From: Ashinkailepas kermadecensis
Lineage: Eukaryota > Arthropoda > Thecostraca > Neolepadidae
Reading direction: 5' to 3'
NCBI GenBank assembly: GCA_034440615.1
Contig: JAOTOM010004557.1
Coordinates: 248,001-312,000 of the forward strand
DNA: 64,000 nt
Made by a program: the position numbers and the translations under genes. The notes under the pieces are model-generated. The model was not told the DNA's origin. It saw only the letters and a program-made list of their open reading frames with translations, and searched no databases. Numbering within the stretch: the stretch's first letter is position 1; the number at the start of each line of letters is the position of its first letter. This document shows, in pieces, positions 11,440 through 22,363 of the stretch.

Positions 11440-12130
11440 AACACGTGGAACTGAAAAACAACTATCATAGCGGTATAATTACTTTCAAATTCACACTTCA
11501 CGCTGAACTTCGAACTCTATTCACGACCGATGGATTATTTTGTAATAATAGGTTTATCTTCCTGGTGCAAGTAAAACCATTCGTACCTTTTGCCGTTCAG
11601 TCAAAATTTCTTCAACTTCCGGTATGTGTGTATGTGTGGCATGCCACTGCGGCTGCTCATCGAGTTTTTTTTTATCAACCGATGGCACCCTTAAGAGTAG
11701 AAAGGCCCTTTGGAGAACTTTTTTCGGAGCATGTTCTGATTTTTCCGTTGCTCGGGTCGACTCGATGAAGTCCTTTTGTGATTATTTGGCGGCCGACTTG
11801 TATTTTTTTTTGTAAGCCTCTTGCGTGATGTTTTTGGGCCCTGGTACGATTTTTCGGTCTCCCGGTGCATTTTTGTTCGGTGCTCCAAGGCGCTTCTTTT
11901 CCAGGCCAGACGCGTTTTTGGGGTTTGACGGAATTTATGTTGCCGTAGAGTAATATTCCGGGTAGGAATTGATTTTTGGGGAGCTAGCTGCGATATGTAG
12001 GGCTCTGGCGGGACTTTTTGGGCACCTAACAGGGGTATCGATTTTTTTTTAAAACATTGGGGGGGCCGAAGTGCCAACGCACTAGACCCCCCCCCCACAA
12101 AAAAACTCGTCGGATTTAGCCCACTATATT
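11440..12130 (-). other. Phased T-tract region with a 229-codon open frame
   Basis: On the plus strand, runs of five or more T recur roughly every 18-30 bases, separated by mixed sequence. As a result a Lys/Arg/Ser/Pro-rich frame stays open on the minus strand (12380-11691). That frame has no recognisable domain and its openness can be explained by the tract pattern. The segment GCCACTGCGGCTGCTC before the first long T run recurs at 12541. I regard this as a decayed repeat rather than a gene. Confidence 0.35.
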
Positions 12131-13100
12131 TTCGGATCTCAGAAATTCCGATTTTTATTCGACGATGTATATGTTTATGTTTATTCAGCATCCTCACCAA
12201 CGGGGAAAATCGTCCAATAACTGGTGAAGTCACATAATTAAAAGAGCAGTGCTCAGTACATGTCAACATAACAACTCTGAGTAATAGCATGCGACTGCCG
12301 TGCCATATAGTGGGCTCGGATCTATCGTCACCGTCACCGTCACCGTTACCCTCCTCCTCACTCCACACACCAACAAACACACACCGGCTTAAATAAAAAT
12401 ACTTCAGCGATCAGATGCAGGCTAAAACACACCGGCATTGATGGAGCATCAGAGCACAGCAGACCTGGATAGTAATGACGGTGGGTGAAAGTATTTCATT
12501 GGTGCCTGACATTAGGGAGGGGAACTTTTCCCTTTAGTACGCCACTGCGGCTGCTCAACGTGTTTTTTTCCGCAGATTGCACGATCGAGAGTAGATTGCA
12601 GATTGCACATCAGTTCCTTACAAGTGTCAGCAATACATTTCCTTCATGTGCTTTAAACATGATTCAAGAAAGCAGTCATCGATTTTAAACTTGCAAAAAG
12701 AGTGGGCCGCCTGGTGTTTTGAGTGCTATTTGAGTGAATTTGCTGTCTTGTTAGTGAACTGACCATTTATTGAGATATAAGTACTTTAACTTTGCCTGCT
12801 TCTATCATGAAACATTTGTCATGTTCCAATACATCAGAAATCATCAGAATAACTTCTTGTCCACAAGCCGGTGTATGCATTTCTATGAATTTTTCATACT
12901 TATTAACACTAATGATGTAGATCTGATTTGCAAATTTATTACAGAAAATATCATCAGCACAGGATTCCATTCCTGAAAATATAGTACTTTCAACATGTTA
13001 TTGTTCTTTTACATTTCAACATGTTAAGTTGGGTTACATTTTTTATTGTAAAAAAAATACATTGCTTGAAATTTTTATAACTTGATGTTTTCGTTTTGTT
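12131..13100. other. Unassigned AT-rich stretch
   Basis: No gene recognised. Contains the repeated GCCACTGCGGCTGCTC motif at 12541 and short frames only. Confidence 0.3.
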
Positions 13101-13470
13101 TTTCTCCAAAGGGAGGGTAGGCTAGGTTAGGTTAGGTTATGTTGCATTTCTTTTTATTTAAAAAGAATAGCTTATCCTATGACACCTAATTCAAAGCCTT
13201 TTTTGGTGTTATTTTGCTCACAACCTGAAATGTAGGCATTTGTATAGAAAATGAGTGGTCCCATCATTTGGGTCACATTCATAAACATTGCATTGAAATG
13301 ATGCATTCCACGAATTCATAAAACACCTTAAAACACAACTTTACCAAAATGAGCAGTAACATCATGTTCATCACATTCTTAAACATTGCATTAAACAAAT
13401 CAAGAAATCAGAAATTTCCTTAAGCTGTAAATTTACCAAAAGGTGTGCCAACCCCTGGACGGAAATGCAA
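13100..13470. repeat. Interspersed repeat with TTAGG runs and an AATGAGTGGTCCCATCAT motif
   Basis: Contains GCTAGGTTAGGTTAGGTTA and, at 13250, AATGAGTGGTCCCATCAT. The same ordered modules occur in the families at 14640-15730 and 57865-58560. It is probably an old copy of the same transposable element. The pentamer matches the arthropod telomere motif TTAGG, but here it is interstitial and short. Confidence 0.5.
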
Positions 13471-13634
13471 CACTAGGTGCCCCAATCCAGGACAGAAAAA
13501 GCACCAGGTGCAGTGGAGTGAAAATATTAATAAAAGTAAACTAAAAACAGCCCTTCTTGAAGACATACGTGATAGTTATGTGATATTAAAATGGAAACCC
13601 TGACCACAAATCAGAAAAAGGCATGGACTGGACT

Positions 13635-13965
13635 TTAGGCGCTGGAATTTTTGTAACTGGGATTTTTTATTTGGATGTTCTTGTTCAAGCTTACCTGCCT
13701 ACTTCTTCAACTACTGTTCCTTTGGGAATTAAATAGCAGCAGGCTATTTATCCACTATTTAAAATCACACCAATATGCAGATACATCAGAAAGTGCGAAG
13801 TACAAAAAACGAATCAGTACGTCACATGAGATTGGGCTACGGATTAAACACTGCGCGCAATTGCATCAAGAATGTCTCACCTCCGTCACATTTGTCGACT
13901 GCAACCTCAAATTTAGACTAGGCGCTGGAATTTTTGTAACTGGAATTTTTTATTTGGATGTTCTG
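13635..13965. repeat. Direct repeat of about 47 bp spaced by 240 bp
   Basis: TAGGCGCTGGAATTTTTGTA and the following bases occur at 13635-13681 and again at 13919-13965 with one or two differences. The interval may be an insertion, or the pair a local duplication. Nothing recognisable is encoded. Confidence 0.6.
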
Positions 13966-14264
13966 AGAAACGCCCACCACGATTTGTGGCATTTATTGCG
14001 CGCAAGTGTCTATAAAGTCTCGCCAGACACATTTGGTGATGGGCTTTGACCTTATATAACTTACAAGCAGGTGTTTGTCACTTCTGCAGCCGCCACAGGC
14101 CCATATTTCTGAGCTGTGACGTCACGAGTGCGATTGCCAGGCTGCGCCGAATTTCTCCACCGAATTTGGAATATGCCAGATTTCTGCTCGGGTGCGTCAG
14201 TAAGTAAGCCTCGGTAAAGCGACGATAAACTACGTACCGCGTTGCCAAGGATTAAGGTTGCTTT

Positions 14265-14610
14265 TATGATGTAAGTCGTGCTTGCAAATTGGAAGGAAAT
14301 CCAACTCCTTTGTTTTGTTTTCACAAAGTTGTCAATTTTACAGCAAAGGGTGGAGAGTCAATCCACTATCCAATTCAAATCTGTTTCATTTCAGTACAAA
14401 ATGTGCTGGTTCGCATCAACTAAGCTACGTAAGTCGCATGGTGTTTTTTCTTCTTTTTTTCTTTAACTTTCTTCTCAGCATAAAAATAGCATATGTTATT
14501 GGGGGGGGGGGGCAAATCAACATTGAGGGGGCCAAGATCAAAATTGGTGGAGCAATGGCCCCCACAAAAGGATACAAATCGACGCCCCTGCTTTGGAGAA
14601 AAAAATAGAA
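14265..14610 (+). repeat. Interspersed repeat R1, copy 1
   Basis: About 340 bp shared with 16470-16805, 18053-18395 and 18480-18833. All copies contain TTTTATGATGTAAG, then CAAAAGGTGGAGAGTCA or a variant, TTTCAGTACAAAATGTGCTG, a poly-G run with AAATCAACAT, and the terminal AAAGGATACAAATCGACGCC. No coding capacity. The element class is unknown. Confidence 0.75.
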
Positions 14611-14639
14611 ACACAAATTAAGCGAGGTACATTTTGAAA

Positions 14640-15730
14640 ATTTTATAAATTGTACAACCGAACCCAACCTAACCGAACCTAACGTCAGCTCCTTTTGAAG
14701 GAAAATTTCCGATTTTATTTTGTTTGAAATTTTTTGAAAACATTTCGAAGTTCAGCAACTAAACTAGCCTAACCTAGCTAAACCGGTATTATTGTGCTTT
14801 AAGGTGGTAACAAGACAAGTTTTTACACATTGAATTCCATATAGCAAACAAATGGGTTAGATTTGGCTAAGTTGGGTTAGTTTAGGCTTTCCAAGTGGGA
14901 AAACTTTTCAAAAAATTTCCAAAAAAGTTCGAATTAATTAATTAATTAATTAAACTTTGCAGTTTGAGGTGTTCTTTTTTTTCCTTTTTTAATTTTTTTT
15001 CTGCAGAATACCATGTTTATGAACGTGACTAAGATGATTGGATCCACTTATTTTCTTTGTGAATGCTTACTTTTCAGGTTGTGAGCAAAATATTACCAAA
15101 AAGGGCTTTGGGTTCGGTAACATAACATAAACATCAATGTTTTTTTTCTTTAATGCAACAAAACCTAACCTAACCTAGCCTAACCTATCGTTTGAGAACA
15201 AAAAAAATAAACAAAATAAAAATGTCAATTAAATTATTTTCTGAAAATTCTCAACCTTAAAAAAAAAACCTAACCCAACCTTACCTAACCTAAGCTGCTT
15301 TTGAAGAAAACAAAAGTCTGAACATGTTTGTTTTTTTTTTTTTTTTTTAACTTTTTGGTATTATTGTGCTTTAAGGAACAAGGAAAGTGTTGTGGGCGCT
15401 GTATGACCAACGCAGTCAATGCGGCCGTAAGCCCAAATAACTAACCAACCAACCAAGAAAAGTGTTTACACACATTTGTCACCATAAAGCAAACAAATGG
15501 GTTAGGATTGGTTAGGGTAGGTTGGTTTAAGTTTTTCAGTTGGACAATTTGTCATTTTTTTCAAATTAAAATTAAATATATTTGCACCGAAAATAAGTGG
15601 TCCCATCGTCTTAGTCACCGTCATGAACATGGTATTCTGAAGACAAATTAGAACAAACAAAAATCACCTTAAACTGCAAGTTTACCAATCATTTTGTATT
15701 CAACAGCAACTTAAAATAGGTTAGGTTCGG
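14640..15730. repeat. Two adjacent copies of the CCTAA-bearing repeat family R4
   Basis: Modules recur in order: CCTAACCTAACC runs, TTTTGAAG(A/G)AAA, ATTATTGTGCTTTAAGG, CATAAAGCAAACAAATGGGTTAGG, and finally CAGAAAATAAGTGGTCCCATC with GGTATTCTGA. The order is the same at 57865-58560. The copies at 14640-14960 and 15000-15720 are neighbours; the second is interrupted by the mini-retroposon at 15392-15454. No gene is present. Confidence 0.7.
15392..15454 (+). mobile_element. Mini-retroposon (hairpin plus AACC tail), copy A
   Basis: A 63-bp insertion: GTGGGCGCTGTATGACC, a short loop, then a GCAGTC arm, a degenerate closing stem and the tail AACTAACCAACCAACC. It is flanked by aaggaaagtgtt (15380-15391) and aagaaaagtgtt (15455-15466). 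Paralogous repeats at 14801-14830 and 58255-58280 lack the insert, which gives the empty site. No RNA polymerase III boxes fit in this length. Confidence 0.82.
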
Positions 15731-16469
15731 CTTGGTTAAGTTCTTTAAACTTTGAAAATTGAAAATTGAAAATGCTCTAACTCTCTCATGCGCAGTGAAA
15801 TTGAAACACGCCTGATGCTACCAATATCTGCAATATAAGAGAAAAAAGCTATGACGTCACCAAATCTTGAAGGCGAATTTTGGTGTACCTTCTAAAGTAA
15901 TAGTATCGTGGGGGGGCATTTAATGCCGCTGCAGGCCTTGGCCGCTACCAGACACTGGTCTTGTATGACTCTTTAGGGTTTGTTTAGGAAGTCATGTGTG
16001 GCAATAGCTTACTAACCATTGTTTTCTTCAGGAATATCAATTATAATGAGGTGTCTATACGGCTTCTTGCTGACTTTGCTCTCGTGTTTTCATAGGCTGG
16101 CAGATTGGCTCAAACGTGGCTTTTGTTGGTTCAGTTTGAGATTGGGTAGCTCCATATCAATATCAATGCACATTGTCATTGGGTATGTAGGTAGGTAGGT
16201 ACCTTGGTAAATATCAAGCTGATGGTGTGATGGGTAGGTTGCTGAATATAATTATAGTTTGTATATCCACAATATCAATGACAACCATGATTTGCATGCA
16301 AGTTTGACAATGACTGGAAATTGAGAATGGAATTAATCATGTTCAAGCTCCATATGCATGTGGTTTTGCCATTGGTGGTGTGTACCAACATCATTATGAC
16401 CATGCAATTGTTGTTTAGTTGCTTAGCGGATTTTTCTTCTGAGACAATCTGGTTTAAAATGCATCAGCA

Positions 16470-16805
16470 TTGCTTATTTCAACATTTTATGATGTAAGCT
16501 GTACTTCCACAGTGGAGGGAAATACAGCTATTTTGTTTGTTTTTTTGCACAAAATTTTACATTTTTCAGCAAAAGGTGGAGAGTCAGTCCACTATCTAAT
16601 CCAAATATGTTTCTATTCAGTACAAAATGTGCTGGTTAACATCAATCTTTCTAGTTAGCATGATATTTTTTTCCATTTTTTCCCTTTAGCTTTCTTATCA
16701 GCATAAAATAGCATAGGTTATTGGGGGGGCAAATCAACATGGCGGGGGCCATGATCAACATTGGTGGGGCCATGATCCCCACAAAAGGATACAAATCGAC
16801 CCCCT
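16470..16805 (+). repeat. Interspersed repeat R1, copy 2
   Basis: Same modules as 14265-14610, ending GGATACAAATCGACCCCCTG. Part of the first duplicated block. Confidence 0.75.
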
Positions 16806-16891
16806 GGTAGTTCTCCATTTTGTCGAGAAAAAATAATGTAACGTGCAAAACTATATGGGCAATGCATAAACTTCGCACGTCGCATGCGCAG

Positions 16892-17156
16892 CCCCACCCC
16901 CAACAAAACTACAAAATTTTTTGTGGAGGAGCAAAGTAAAATTAAAACCATTTAGACATGCCCCATATCAGCCCCCGCCTTCAGCACCTAAAATATCACA
17001 CAAACTATAACGTAAAATTCCCTTAACGTAAATGTTCACCTGCCTGCACCTTGATCGCAAACACTCGCTATTATAGACAGGCATGTAACGTACTCGCTTT
17101 AGAGGCGGCGCAAATGACCTTTATGGTCCGGCACGCCTAAAAAATCACTCTCCCCC
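16892..17156 (+). mobile_element. Interspersed element R2, copy 1
   Basis: About 265 bp inserted with a direct repeat catgcgcag (16883-16891 and 17157-17165). The paralogous site at 15788 (TCATGCGCAGTGAAATTG) is uninterrupted, which confirms an insertion. Near its right end it has GGCGCAAATGACC-TTTAT-GGTCCGGCACGCC, a hairpin resembling that of the mini-retroposons. It is homologous to 34436-34700. Class uncertain. Confidence 0.72.
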
Positions 17157-18052
17157 CATGCGCAGCGAAATTGAAACATGCCTGATGCTACCAATTTCTG
17201 CAATATATGAGGAAAAAGCTGTGACGTCACCTAGGCTTGAAGGCTAACTTTGGTGTACCTTTTAAGGTTTGCTTTGGAAGTCATGTGCGCCATAACTTAG
17301 TACATATTGCTCAGGAATATCAATTATAATGCAGTGTCCATGCAGCTTATTGCTGAGTTTTGTCTTTCATGGTGTCAAAAGCTGGCAGATTGGCTCACAC
17401 ATGGCTCTCGTTGGTTCAGTTTGAGACTCGGATTCCCCATATCAAAATTGAATGCATGTATATGGAGGATCAGGAGGTACTGATGATCTGAAGCCACTGC
17501 GATGGTCTCATGGCAGTTTCACGCTGCACTGAGTCATATGTAATGTTGCAACATCGTCCGGTTTCCCGATGGGTGAATAAGTCGTATCACTGTGACTGTT
17601 TGTGACGTCATCAAAACGTTGCATCCATATCCAGTGGTATATTTGAACAGTGCGACATTTCCTACCGATATGCGGCACATATCTAGTGTAAACAACGCTA
17701 TGGCAGAAAGTAAAAGAATATCCACATTGTCACTGGGCATGTAGGTACCTAGGTAGGCACCAGATAAATATCAAGCTGATGGTGTGATGGGTGGGCTGTG
17801 GAAGATAATTATAGTTTGTATATCCACAATCTCAATGATAACTGTGATTGTTGTTCACTGGTTCACTCACTGGTATGCAAGTTTGACAATGACTGGACAG
17901 TGAGAATGGAATGAACCGTATTCAAGCTCCATATGCATGTGGTTTTGCCATTGGTGGTGTATACAAACATCAGTATGACAATGCAATTGTTGTTTTGTGG
18001 CTGAACATTTTTTTTGTTGGACAATCTGGTTTAAAAATGCATTAGCATCAGC

Positions 18053-18395
18053 TATTCTTAACATTTTATGATGTAAGTTGTCCTTACACAGGGGAGGGAA
18101 ATCCAGCAATTTTTGTTTGCACTCAATTTTGAATTTCATAGCAAAAGGTGGAGAGTCAGCCCACTATGTAATCCAAATCTGTTTCCTTTCAGTACAAAAT
18201 GTGCTGGTTTACATCAACTACATTTTCTATGTACCTAGCATAGTGTTTTTTTCTTCTTTTTTTCCTTTCACTTTTTTATCAGCATAAAAATAACATCGGT
18301 TATTGAGGGCAGGGCCCAAATCAACATGGGGGGGGGCAAGATCAACATTGGTGGGGCCATGGCCCCCACAAAAGGATACAAATCGACACCCCTGC
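18053..18395 (+). repeat. Interspersed repeat R1, copy 3
   Basis: Same modules as the other R1 copies. It is followed directly by a fourth copy, giving a local tandem arrangement with a period of about 440 bp. Confidence 0.75.
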
Positions 18396-18479
18396 TGGTG
18401 CGTACAAACATCAGTATGACCATGCAATTGGTGTTTAGTTGCTTAGCAAATTTTCTGTCAGAAAATCTGGTTTAAAATG

Positions 18480-18833
18480 CATCAGCATTGCTAATCTCGA
18501 CATTTTATGATGTAAGCTGTACTTCCACAGTGGAGGAAATTCCAGCTATTTTGTTTGTTTTTTTGCACACAATTTTACATTTTTCAGCAAAAGGTGGAGG
18601 GTCAGTCCACTATCTAATCCAAATCTGTTTCTTTTCAGTACAAAATGTGCTGGTTAACATCAATGTTTCTACTTAACCTAGCATGGTGTTTTTCATTTTT
18701 TTCCCTTTAGCTTTCTTATCAGCATAAACATAGTATAGGTTATTGGGGGGGGCCCAAATCAACATTGGGGGGGCAAGATCAACATTGGTGGGGCCACGGC
18801 CTCCACAAAAGGATACAAATCGACGCCCCTGTC
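18480..18833 (+). repeat. Interspersed repeat R1, copy 4, abutting a LINE
   Basis: R1 modules end at AAATCGACGCCCCTG (about 18831), where the CR1-like LINE begins abruptly. The open frame of the LINE runs back into this repeat only by chance. Confidence 0.75.
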
Positions 18834-19250
18834 ACCAGGCCTGGTGCCAAGGTTAGAGACCTGGTCCCAGTGGTGGCACAGGCCACCAGTGAGGACCAGT
18901 TTAGTACAGTTATAGTGCAGGTAGGAGTGAACAATGTAGGTCCTGCTAGGAGTGAGGAGCTGCTGCAGGACTACAGGGCCCTTCTGGCCACCCTGAAGCA
19001 GAGCAAAAGCAGAGTTATTGTGACAGCTATTCTGCCCAGGGCTGAAGTCTCCCCTGAGTGGAGCTCTAGGGCACTGGCAGCCAATGCCAGGGTGGGTAGG
19101 CTCTGCAATGAGTTAGGTTTGACCTTTGTTGACAAGTGGTGCAGGTTTTATGGTTCATGGGACCTCTATCAAAGGGATGGCCTGCACTTCTCCGAGAAGG
19201 GGGTGCAAGTGTTAAGTAAAGTGTATGAACATGTCCTTCAAGGAAACTAG
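18834..19250 (+). CDS. LINE ORF1 fragment, SGNH-hydrolase-like
   Basis: About 139 codons. GVNNVG near the start and DGLHFSEKG near the end correspond to the GxN block and the DxxH block (Asp/His of the catalytic set) of SGNH/GDSL esterases, a domain known in ORF1 proteins of many CR1-clade LINEs. The N-terminal GDS block with the nucleophilic serine is missing because the element is truncated, so this copy cannot encode an active enzyme. The frame starts in repeat R1, and its first 23 or so residues are not LINE sequence. ORF2 starts about 100 bp downstream. Confidence 0.8.
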   Translation, partial: TRPGAKVRDLVPVVAQATSEDQFSTVIVQVGVNNVGPARSEELLQDYRALLATLKQSKSRVIVTAILPRAEVSPEWSSRALAANARVGRLCNELGLTFVDKWCRFYGSWDLYQRDGLHFSEKGVQVLSKVYEHVLQGN

Positions 19251-19346
19251 ATAATGGGGTAGGGAGGGAAGAAGTGGCATTACCATCTCATGAATATGCC
19301 AATAGTGACAGCATAGGCAATAGAACCTCACAGTCAGCAAATAGGG

Positions 19347-22262
19347 ATGGCAGTAGATCAAGGGGGCAGAGTGGTAGCTCATCCAGAGATGATAGAGCTA
19401 CTCAGCATGAAAAAAACCAAAGATGGTTATGGAACATTTCTTAAGTGTACGATGCTTAATGCTCAGAGTATTCGATCCAAATTTGACGAGTTGAAGTGTT
19501 ATGTTGCTGATGAGGAACCAGATTTTGTTTGCATTACTGAGGCATGGGTCAGTGAGGGGTATTTTGGGGATAACTTGCAGGACTATGAGATCCAGGGATA
19601 CAATATGTTTTCATGCAACAGGGGTCCAGCAGTGAAAGGGGGTGGTGTAATGCTCTATGTGAATAGCTTATTCAGTTCTCAAAAAGTAGCAGATGGGGTA
19701 AAAAATGTGTCTGTGGAGTCCATTTGGCTTGATGTTTCTGTGGGAAAAGGCAACAGCAATAAACTGAGAATAGGAGCTTTGTACCGATCAGGAACCTTGC
19801 CACATTCTCAGCAACTGGAGCTTGATAAGGTGATTTGTGAGGAAATCAGGAGAAACTTTCAGAGGAAATGCCTTATTGTTGGTGACTTTAATCTAAAAGG
19901 ATATGAAAATGTTGGTGTTGGCTCCCCAGCATGTGAACTGTTTAGGAAATGCCTTGAAGAGGACCTGTTCTTACACCAGTTTGTAACAGAACCAACTAGG
20001 CAGGGCTCATTCTTGGACCTTGTCTTCTCGGATTTAAGTGATTTAGTTCAAGACTTGACTGTAGGAGAAACTCTGGGAAGAAGTGACCATAACATAGTGA
20101 GATTCAAGGCACATGTAGCAGGGACAATCAAGGATAATTTGGCAAAGGTTACAAATTTTAACAGGGCAGACTTTGACTGCATGAGAGCAGCTTTAAGTGC
20201 CATACAATGGGAAGAAGAATTCTCCGATTTAAATGCCTGTGAAATGTGGGAAAAGTTCAAATCTTACTTGAGGGAAATTCAGATTAGACATGTCCCCCAA
20301 AAGCAAAGGCGCAAAAGAAGAGTAGGAAAGCCAGCATGGCATACACCAGATTTGACAAAAGCAATTAAGGCTAAGAAAGATGCATTTAGAGTATTTAAGG
20401 AAGCTTCAAATATAGTAAATCTAAGGTTGTATCAAAAAGCTAGAGACGCTGTGAAACAGAAAACCAGAGCAGCAAAGCGAGCAAAAGAATTGGATTTGGC
20501 TAGGAACTGTAATGGAGACAGTAAAAAGTTCTTTAGTTTTTACAAGCTAAGTAAAGTTTCAAGCACAATTGGTCCACTGGAAGTAAATGGGATTATATTG
20601 AGTGAGGATAGTGAGATGGTTGAGGAATTGAGCAAGCAGTTTAAATCAGTGTTTACATTGGAGGATGTGACAAATCTGCCAACTGTGAACCACAGCCCAG
20701 CAACAGGTGATCAGTTACATGATGTTGATTTCATTGACAGTGATGTTGTTTTGAATTATGTCAGGAAAATAAAGCCAAACAAGGCAGCAGGACCTGATGG
20801 AATCTATGCTAGGGTATTGCGGGAAGCTGAAAAAGAATTGGCAATTCCACTCAGTATAATATTTTGTAGATCAGTTTCACAAAATGAAATTCCAACCGAT
20901 TGGAAAAGGGCAAATGTAGTTCCTATTTTCAAGAAAGGAGAAAGAGGGAAAGTTGAAAACTATAGGCCAGTAAGCCTCACATCACTAGTCTGCAAGGTAC
21001 TTGAATCAATTATCAAGGATAAAATAGTTAGTTTTCTGGAAGGAAACCGAGTGATTCAAGATACTCAACATGGGTTTAGAAAAGGGCGATCGTGTCTCAC
21101 AAATCTCTTGGACTTTTTTAATTTTGCTACAGAACAATTTGATCAGGGAAATCAGGTTGATGTAGCATATCTTGACTTTAGCAAGGCCTTTGACAAGGTA
21201 CCTCATAAACGGTTAATGATGCAGCTTCAGGCCCATGGTATTGTGGGTAACATCCTAAAATGGATAGGGTTGTGGCTTTCAGATAGACAGCAGAGAGTGA
21301 TGCTAAATGGTACAAAATCATCATGGCAAAATGTTCTTAGTGGAGTCGCCCAAGGGTCAGTACTGGGACCACTATTGTTCATTATGTTTGTAAATAACAT
21401 TGAAAGTGGCCTAAGCAGTAAGGTTTTGAAATTTTCAGATGATTTGAATGTCTTTAGGGCAATAACAGAGCACAATGAGCAGGTCTTGCTGCAGAAAGAC
21501 TTCGACGAGCTTGTGAAGTGGTCCGAAAAATGGCAAATGAAATTTAATTTTGATAAGTGCAAAATCATGCATGTAGGTAGGCAGCATATCAAGGCTCCAT
21601 ACTTGATGGGTGGCCAAGTACTATCTGTGACTCAGCAGGAGAAGGACTTAGGTGTTATTTTCAACACAAAATTGGGGGCATCAGAACAGACCAAAGAAGC
21701 CAGGAAGAAGGCACTAAGAATGCTTGGGGCAATAAATAGGAATGTATCATACAAAAGTGAGGAAGTCATCAGGAAGCTTTATTGTGCATATGTCAGGCCA
21801 CATCTGGAATATTGTGTCCAAGCTTGGTCCCCAAGTTATGAAAAAGATTGTTGGCTTTTAGAGAGAGTACAAAAGAGGGCAACAAAAATGGTGAATGGTA
21901 TGGGCAACCTGGCATATGAGGAAAGATTGAAGAAATTGAATATGTTTTCACTTAGATATAGAAGGCTGAGAGGAGATCTCATCGAGGTCTTTAAATTTGT
22001 TCATGGTCAGGAACAGGGTTATCTCAGGGAACTGTTTGAATTTAACAGAAATGATGCAATTAGAGGTCATCAATTCAAAATTAAAGTTAATCACAGCAGG
22101 ACAAGGTTAAGACAGTCCGTCTTCACCAACAGGGTAGTAGAACACTGGAACCAGCTGTCAGAAACCATTGTCAGTAGCAACACACTGAACATCTTTAAGA
22201 ACAGCATAGACAATCACTATAAGAATAGGGGGCTTGTTTTTCTGTATTCCAGGGAGAGTTGA
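19347..22262 (+). CDS. LINE ORF2: apurinic-type endonuclease and reverse transcriptase
   Basis: 971 residues, uninterrupted. The N-terminal endonuclease/exonuclease/phosphatase domain (about residues 30-260) keeps the LNAQSI, TEAW, GDFN and SDHN motifs. The reverse transcriptase (about 480-760) shows DFSKAFDKVPH near 610, QGSVLGPLLF near 670 and the catalytic box FSDD near 697. Most relatives have FADD at that box and PQG rather than AQG, so this copy deviates at two highly conserved positions while staying open. The C-terminal part (RVQKRATKM, YRRLRGDLIEVFK) is typical of CR1/L2-like elements. The protein would nick target DNA and reverse-transcribe its own RNA from the 3' end. The ATG chosen is the first in the frame. 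Confidence 0.92.
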   Translation: MAVDQGGRVVAHPEMIELLSMKKTKDGYGTFLKCTMLNAQSIRSKFDELKCYVADEEPDFVCITEAWVSEGYFGDNLQDYEIQGYNMFSCNRGPAVKGGGVMLYVNSLFSSQKVADGVKNVSVESIWLDVSVGKGNSNKLRIGALYRSGTLPHSQQLELDKVICEEIRRNFQRKCLIVGDFNLKGYENVGVGSPACELFRKCLEEDLFLHQFVTEPTRQGSFLDLVFSDLSDLVQDLTVGETLGRSDHNIVRFKAHVAGTIKDNLAKVTNFNRADFDCMRAALSAIQWEEEFSDLNACEMWEKFKSYLREIQIRHVPQKQRRKRRVGKPAWHTPDLTKAIKAKKDAFRVFKEASNIVNLRLYQKARDAVKQKTRAAKRAKELDLARNCNGDSKKFFSFYKLSKVSSTIGPLEVNGIILSEDSEMVEELSKQFKSVFTLEDVTNLPTVNHSPATGDQLHDVDFIDSDVVLNYVRKIKPNKAAGPDGIYARVLREAEKELAIPLSIIFCRSVSQNEIPTDWKRANVVPIFKKGERGKVENYRPVSLTSLVCKVLESIIKDKIVSFLEGNRVIQDTQHGFRKGRSCLTNLLDFFNFATEQFDQGNQVDVAYLDFSKAFDKVPHKRLMMQLQAHGIVGNILKWIGLWLSDRQQRVMLNGTKSSWQNVLSGVAQGSVLGPLLFIMFVNNIESGLSSKVLKFSDDLNVFRAITEHNEQVLLQKDFDELVKWSEKWQMKFNFDKCKIMHVGRQHIKAPYLMGGQVLSVTQQEKDLGVIFNTKLGASEQTKEARKKALRMLGAINRNVSYKSEEVIRKLYCAYVRPHLEYCVQAWSPSYEKDCWLLERVQKRATKMVNGMGNLAYEERLKKLNMFSLRYRRLRGDLIEVFKFVHGQEQGYLRELFEFNRNDAIRGHQFKIKVNHSRTRLRQSVFTNRVVEHWNQLSETIVSSNTLNIFKNSIDNHYKNRGLVFLYSRES

Positions 22263-22363
22263 TCAACACATTTGATGGACAACTGGTTCAGTGTACAGAG
22301 TGCAACCAAGAAGGGCCCTTGTGGCTCATAGTTGCACTGATCTTTTATGTCTTTATGTCTTTA

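Larger units (their letters stand above)
15781..18395 (+). repeat. Tandem duplication of a 1.0-1.2 kb block
   Basis: The block starting ATGCGCAGTGAAATTGAAAC (15789) and ending with repeat R1 at about 16805 recurs from 17157 to 18395. The second block carries about 260 extra bases (about 17440-17715), and the first is followed by the separate repeat at 16892-17156. The copies are clearly diverged, so the duplication is not recent. Confidence 0.7.

Noticed and set aside
18765..18833. N-terminal extension of the SGNH-like ORF1
   Set aside because: The first 23 or so codons lie in repeat R1; the frame is open there by chance.
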